A stretch of DNA of 5,998 nucleotides from Candidatus Kaiserbacteria bacterium RIFCSPHIGHO2_02_FULL_54_11b (GTDB lineage: Bacteria > Patescibacteriota > Minisyncoccia > Phycocordibacterales > UBA2100), in contig MFLH01000037.1 of the NCBI GenBank assembly GCA_001781275.1, positions 1 to 5,998 of the forward strand, in the 5' to 3' direction. Positions 3,212-5,998 of the stretch are shown here, in pieces. The notes under the pieces were generated by a model, which was not told the DNA's origin, did no database searches, and saw nothing but the letters and a program-made list of their open reading frames with translations. How positions within the stretch are numbered: the first letter of the stretch is position 1; each line of letters begins with the position of its first letter. A program made the position numbers and the translations under genes.

Positions 3212-3457
3212 ATGGCTGATGCTCTTGTCTTCCACCTGACGAGATGGGATGGCGGCTATCTTCGTTCAGATACGGTACTGCGATATGCCCATGATTCCCG
3301 ATGCACCGTAGATCGGGGAGATACGTGGACGAGGACCGCATCGGATGGCGGAGTTACCCACCATCAGGTGACGAAGGTGCGAAGGTTCTTGGGAGTGCGC
3401 GGGGAAGAGATTCACGCGTTCATGATCCCAAAGCCCGAACCTGCTCTTGTGGTCTAG
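3212..3457 (+). CDS. Small hypothetical protein (81 aa), weak support
   Basis: An ORF between the tRNA-Thr pair and prfB, same strand as both. The product begins MADALVFHLTRWDGGYLR and is rich in charged residues with alternating hydrophobic positions, suggesting a small soluble beta-rich fold; no membrane segment, signal peptide or family motif is seen. The ATG at 3212 is chosen over an earlier in-frame ATG at 3176 because GGGGAAAGG lies just upstream, although only 2 bases separate it from the ATG. A candidate -10 CAGAAT (3194-3199) is weak. A minus-strand ORF overlaps the same region but extends into prfB and looks non-coding. It may be a genuine small gene or spurious; I do not recognise it. 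Confidence 0.4.
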   Translation: MADALVFHLTRWDGGYLRSDTVLRYAHDSRCTVDRGDTWTRTASDGGVTHHQVTKVRRFLGVRGEEIHAFMIPKPEPALVV

Positions 3458-3464
3458 GCGAAGC

Positions 3465-3489
3465 GAGGGGGGCGCCGCGATGCCCCTCT
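3465..3489 (+). terminator. Weak hairpin before prfB
   Basis: GAGGGG near 3465-3470 can pair with CCCCTC (3483-3488) as a GC-rich stem. Only a broken T-rich tract follows, so termination strength is doubtful. It lies just upstream of the prfB -10 box and could insulate prfB from upstream transcription. Confidence 0.35.
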
Positions 3490-3499
3490 CTCCATTTGT

Positions 3500-3505
3500 T
3501 ATACT
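3500..3505 (+). promoter_or_regulatory. -10 box for prfB
   Basis: TATACT, preceded by TGT (extended -10), ends 6 bases before the GTG start at 3512, predicting a leaderless prfB mRNA. It also argues against an upstream coding extension. Confidence 0.6.
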
Positions 3506-3511
3506 CGTCTT

Positions 3512-4411
3512 GTGAGCACCAAAGAGTCTATTCAAACCCAAATTGCCGAGATCGAGGCCCGCATGCTTGCTTCTGACTTTTGGGCCGACAAGGACAAGGC
3601 GCAAGCGGTGCTCAAGGAATATCAAGAACTAAAGGCAAAGCTCGCGGGCGGTGGCGGTTACGACAAAAGCGACGCGATCCTCTCCGTCATTTCGGGCGCG
3701 GGCGGCGATGATGCCGAGGATTTTTCCCGCATTCTCTTTGAAATGTACAAAAAGTACGCTGCTGGCAAGGGCTGGAATACGGGCCTGCTCTCATCCAACG
3801 AAAATTCGATGGGCGGATTCCGGAGCATCTCGTTCGAGATCGATGGCAAGGGAGCGTATGGTGCCTTGAAACACGAAGCCGGAGTGCATCGCCTCGTGCG
3901 CATGTCGCCCTTCAATTCCGCAGGGAAGCGGCAGACAAGCTTTTCACTCGTTGAGGTGTTGCCCAAGCTGCCGGACGTGCCCGAGACCCACATTCCTGAA
4001 AAAGACCTTGAGATATCGGTGGCGCGCTCGGGCGGCCCCGGTGGGCAAAACGTAAATAAGCGCGACACTGCCGTGCGCATGACGCATATCCCGACCGGCA
4101 TCAATGTGCAGGTCACTTCCGAGCGCTCTCAAGCGCAGAATAAAGAAAAGGCCCTCGAAATGATCCGCGGTAAGCTCTACCAACTGCGCGAAGCGGCACA
4201 AATGCAGGAATCACGGGGACTTTCGGCGGGCGCCTCGACCAAAATAGAGTGGGGAAGCCAGATCCGCTCGTATGTCCTGCATCCGTACCAAATGGTCAAA
4301 GACCATCGCACCGAACACGAGCGTCGCGACGTCGAGCGCGTGCTCGATGGCGACATTCAGTCTTTCATAGATGAAGAAAAGAGTTTGGATAGTCTCGGGG
4401 AGAAGGTATAA
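3512..4411 (+). CDS. prfB: Peptide chain release factor 2, short form
   Basis: RF2 recognises UAA and UGA in the ribosomal A site and triggers peptidyl-tRNA hydrolysis. The codon-reading tripeptide is SPF (residues 132-134, in VRMSPFNSAGKRQTSF), which marks RF2 rather than RF1 (PxT). The catalytic GGQ is at 177-179 in SGGPGGQNVNKR, and the C-terminal IEWGSQIRSYVLHPYQMVKD is typical. The product is 299 residues against about 365 in E. coli. The loss is in domain 1: after about 45 residues a Gly-rich linker (GGGGY, 46-50) leads directly to the core strand, so most of the N-terminal helical bundle is missing. The start is GTG with a TATACT box 6 bases upstream; no Shine-Dalgarno site and no autoregulatory UGA frameshift are seen. 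ftsE follows after 15 bases. Confidence 0.95.
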   Translation: MSTKESIQTQIAEIEARMLASDFWADKDKAQAVLKEYQELKAKLAGGGGYDKSDAILSVISGAGGDDAEDFSRILFEMYKKYAAGKGWNTGLLSSNENSMGGFRSISFEIDGKGAYGALKHEAGVHRLVRMSPFNSAGKRQTSFSLVEVLPKLPDVPETHIPEKDLEISVARSGGPGGQNVNKRDTAVRMTHIPTGINVQVTSERSQAQNKEKALEMIRGKLYQLREAAQMQESRGLSAGASTKIEWGSQIRSYVLHPYQMVKDHRTEHERRDVERVLDGDIQSFIDEEKSLDSLGEKV

Positions 4412-4412
4412 T
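4407..4412 (+). promoter_or_regulatory. -10 box for ftsE, overlapping the prfB stop
   Basis: A perfect TATAAT overlaps the prfB stop codon TAA (4409-4411) and lies 14 bases before the ftsE ATG. It would give ftsE its own transcript with a very short leader lacking a Shine-Dalgarno site. Confidence 0.45.
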
Positions 4413-4426
4413 AAAAAATTGTTACT

Positions 4427-5110
4427 ATGATATTTTTCGACAAAGTCACCAAGATCTATTTCGAAGGTTTTCCGCCTGCCGTAGTCGACATCACGCTCGG
4501 CGTCGACCCCGGCGAATTTGTCTCCATCGTGGGGCATTCGGGCGCCGGCAAGACGACACTCCTCAAAATGCTCTTCGCCGAGGTCATCCCGACCGAAGGC
4601 GCGGTCTTTTTCGGTTCTCGGGAGGTGGGTAAACTCTCCAATCAGGACCTTCTCAAGCTCCGCCGCAATATCGGCACGATTTTTCAGGACTACCGATTGC
4701 TCCCGACGAAAAATGTCTATGAAAATATCGCCTTTGCCCTCGAGGTCGCGGGCCGAAGCGACGAAGACATCGCAGGGGATGTCCCGCATGTGCTCGATCT
4801 GGTCGGCCTCTCCGACAAGATCTGGAGCTTCCCGCATGAGCTCTCCGGCGGCGAGCAGCAGCGCGTCGCGATCGCGCGAGCGATCGTCAACCAGCCCGAT
4901 GTCCTGATCGCGGATGAGCCGACCGGCAACCTCGATCCGATCAACGCGCACGACATCGTCGAGATCCTCAAAAAGATCAACGATCTGGGGACAACCATTC
5001 TCCTTACAACACACAACAAATCGGTCGTTGATTCCGTGGGCCGGCGCGTCGTCACGATGGATCAAGGTCGCATCGTCCGCGACGACAAAGAAGGGAAGTA
5101 CTCTCTGTAG
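4427..5110 (+). CDS. ftsE: Cell division ATP-binding protein FtsE
   Basis: The ATPase of the FtsEX complex at the division site, which uses ATP to drive conformational change in FtsX and so activate peptidoglycan hydrolases. At 227 residues it is the usual length for FtsE. All ABC motifs are intact: Walker A GHSGAGKT (36-43), Q-loop Q87 in TIFQDYRLL, signature LSGGEQQR (139-146), Walker B VLIADEP (159-165) with catalytic E164, D-loop NLD (168-170) and H-loop H196 in TTHN. The FtsE-type reading [19 protein letters not shown] after the Q-loop, together with ftsX downstream, separates it from LolD or MacB-like ATPases. It starts 15 bases after prfB and ends 18 bases before ftsX, so the three genes are probably cotranscribed, with an extra promoter possible at 4407. 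Confidence 0.96.
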   Translation: MIFFDKVTKIYFEGFPPAVVDITLGVDPGEFVSIVGHSGAGKTTLLKMLFAEVIPTEGAVFFGSREVGKLSNQDLLKLRRNIGTIFQDYRLLPTKNVYENIAFALEVAGRSDEDIAGDVPHVLDLVGLSDKIWSFPHELSGGEQQRVAIARAIVNQPDVLIADEPTGNLDPINAHDIVEILKKINDLGTTILLTTHNKSVVDSVGRRVVTMDQGRIVRDDKEGKYSL

Positions 5111-5115
5111 CGTAG

Positions 5116-5121
5116 TACACT
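5116..5121 (+). promoter_or_regulatory. -10 box for ftsX
   Basis: TACACT ends 7 bases before the ATG at 5129, in the 18-base gap between ftsE and ftsX. It has the same form and spacing as the boxes before prfB and the two membrane genes. No -35 is evident. Confidence 0.45.
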
Positions 5122-5128
5122 TATCACT

Positions 5129-5998
5129 ATGTCTCTCTGGACAACGGTCAAGCGAATAGCGCGGTACGGGCTTGTGGGCTTTGTCCGCAACGGATTTGTC
5201 TCGCTCTCCGCGATCCTCATGATGACCATCATGCTTTTTATGCTCGTCAACATCATGATCTCCAATGCGGCGATGCGCGCGACTCTGCAGGATCTCACCA
5301 ACAAAGTCGATGTATCCGTCTACTTCCGGACAAACGCGACCGAGGATCAGATAGAGCAGGTCCAAAGATCCCTCGAAGCGCTGCCCGAGGTCGCGTCGGT
5401 CGCATACGTCAGCCGCGACCAAGCGCTCGCCGATTTCCGCGAACGTCATAAAAATGATCAGCTCATTATCGGCTCGCTCGATGAACTCGGCGGAAACCCG
5501 CTCGGCGCCTCGCTCGAGGTGCGTGCGAAACAAACGAGCCAGTATGAAGGCATCGCAAAATACATGCAGGCGCAGCAGGACGCCCAGTCAGATGCGGGAG
5601 CCGCGATCGATAAGGTGAATTTCTACCAGAACAAGACCGCCATCGATCGGCTGACCTCGATCATTGACACGTCGCAGAGGAACGGCATTGCGAAAACGAT
5701 CTTTCTTGCCATTTCCGCCTTGCTTATCGTCCTCAATACGATCAGGCTCGCGATCTACACGGCCCGCGACGAGATCGGTGTCATGAATCTAGTCGGCGCC
5801 GGACAATGGTATGTGCGCGGCCCCTTCATGGTCGCGGGAGTGCTCTACGGTATCGTATCGAGCATTGCCGTCTTGGCGCTGCTTTTCCCGATCCTTTTGT
5901 ACTATCCAGTCTTGATCGGTCTTGATCCGACGACCGAGCTCCTCTTCGGGTCCTTCAACTCGTTCGATTATTATACGGCTCACTTCCTCCTTTTCTTC
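5129..5998 (+). CDS. ftsX: Cell division protein FtsX, 3' truncated by window end
   Basis: The membrane subunit of FtsEX, open at the window end after 290 codons; family members are about 300-350 residues, so little is missing. A short cytoplasmic N-terminus is followed by transmembrane helix 1 (about 23-44, includes ILMMTIMLFMLVNIMI). The extracytoplasmic domain (about 45-186) begins with the conserved DVSVYF strand and contains LEALPEVASVAYVSRDQAL, the part that contacts hydrolase partners in other bacteria. Helix 2 is about 188-210 and helix 3 about 232-257, with the beginning of helix 4 at the edge. The cytoplasmic loop TARDEIGVMNLVGAGQWYVR (211-230) matches the FtsX coupling motif that docks on FtsE. 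The ATG is chosen for its position 18 bases after ftsE and the upstream TACACT. Confidence 0.93.
   Translation, partial: MSLWTTVKRIARYGLVGFVRNGFVSLSAILMMTIMLFMLVNIMISNAAMRATLQDLTNKVDVSVYFRTNATEDQIEQVQRSLEALPEVASVAYVSRDQALADFRERHKNDQLIIGSLDELGGNPLGASLEVRAKQTSQYEGIAKYMQAQQDAQSDAGAAIDKVNFYQNKTAIDRLTSIIDTSQRNGIAKTIFLAISALLIVLNTIRLAIYTARDEIGVMNLVGAGQWYVRGPFMVAGVLYGIVSSIAVLALLFPILLYYPVLIGLDPTTELLFGSFNSFDYYTAHFLLFF

Noticed and set aside
2901..3239. A plus-strand open frame of 112 codons
   Set aside because: It spans both tRNA-Thr genes; the translated tRNA motifs (AQLVEH, repeated) are typical of spurious ORFs over tRNAs.
3458..3560. Programmed frameshift at the start of prfB as in E. coli
   Set aside because: No in-frame UGA with a slippery CTT or SD-like spacer is found, and a TATACT box lies directly before the GTG start.
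3266..3625. A minus-strand open frame of 119 codons
   Set aside because: It overlaps the first 114 bases of prfB and has no recognisable features.
4211..5533. A 440-codon open frame on the minus strand opposite prfB, ftsE and ftsX
   Set aside because: It is antisense to three well-recognised genes, and its product is a charged low-complexity sequence without any motif; its openness follows from the codon bias of the plus-strand genes.
1..5998. CRISPR array, phage genes, transposase, toxin-antitoxin or defence system
   Set aside because: No regularly spaced repeats, integrase, transposase or defence-type motifs are visible on either strand; the only repeats are the two pairs of tRNA 3' end copies.

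Overview
The window looks like chromosomal DNA from a bacterium of the Candidate Phyla Radiation (Patescibacteria, most like a Parcubacteria-type lineage). This is an inference from several traits: a group I intron in a tRNA gene, an unusually short release factor 2, tiny two-helix membrane proteins, a near absence of Shine-Dalgarno sites before the main genes, and -10 boxes placed so close to start codons that the mRNAs should be leaderless. No ribosomal RNA or marker gene is present to fix the lineage. UGA acts as a stop (the gene ending at 1954) and RF2 is encoded, so the code appears standard.

Layout. 1-260: the 3' part of a group I intron and the 3' exon of the initiator tRNA-fMet; the 5' exon lies outside the window. 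261-391: a highly structured segment with a probable promoter, two hairpins and a 10-codon ORF with a strong ribosome binding site, ending in a 12-base copy of the tRNA-fMet 3' end. 392-856: a NUDIX hydrolase. 800-979, minus strand: a 59-residue membrane protein overlapping its end. 1035-1227: tRNA(CAU) and tRNA-Asp, then a strong terminator. 1267-1371: a palindromic segment ending in a 19-base copy of the tRNA-Asp 3' end. 1400-2613: a two-gene operon (possible GNAT-like protein and HD-domain phosphohydrolase, ATGA overlap). 2610-2858, minus strand: an 82-residue membrane protein converging on it with a CTAG overlap. 2925-3120: tRNA-Thr(GGU) and tRNA-Thr(CGU), both with encoded CCA. 3212-3457: a weakly supported small ORF. 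3512-5998: prfB, ftsE and a truncated ftsX.

The prfB-ftsE-ftsX order is a widely conserved bacterial arrangement. FtsE and FtsX form the ABC-type complex that couples the division ring to cell-wall hydrolysis, and RF2 terminates translation at UAA and UGA. The tRNA genes serve initiation (fMet), Met or Ile, Asp and Thr decoding. The NUDIX and HD proteins are probably nucleotide or phosphoester housekeeping hydrolases, with substrates unknown.

The most unusual signals are: the group I intron with a predicted U33/C34 insertion point; two tRNA genes each followed about 130-145 bases later by a second copy of their own 3' end around a hairpin-rich insert; a recurrent TAnACT box 6-7 bases before start codons; and an RF2 lacking much of domain 1.
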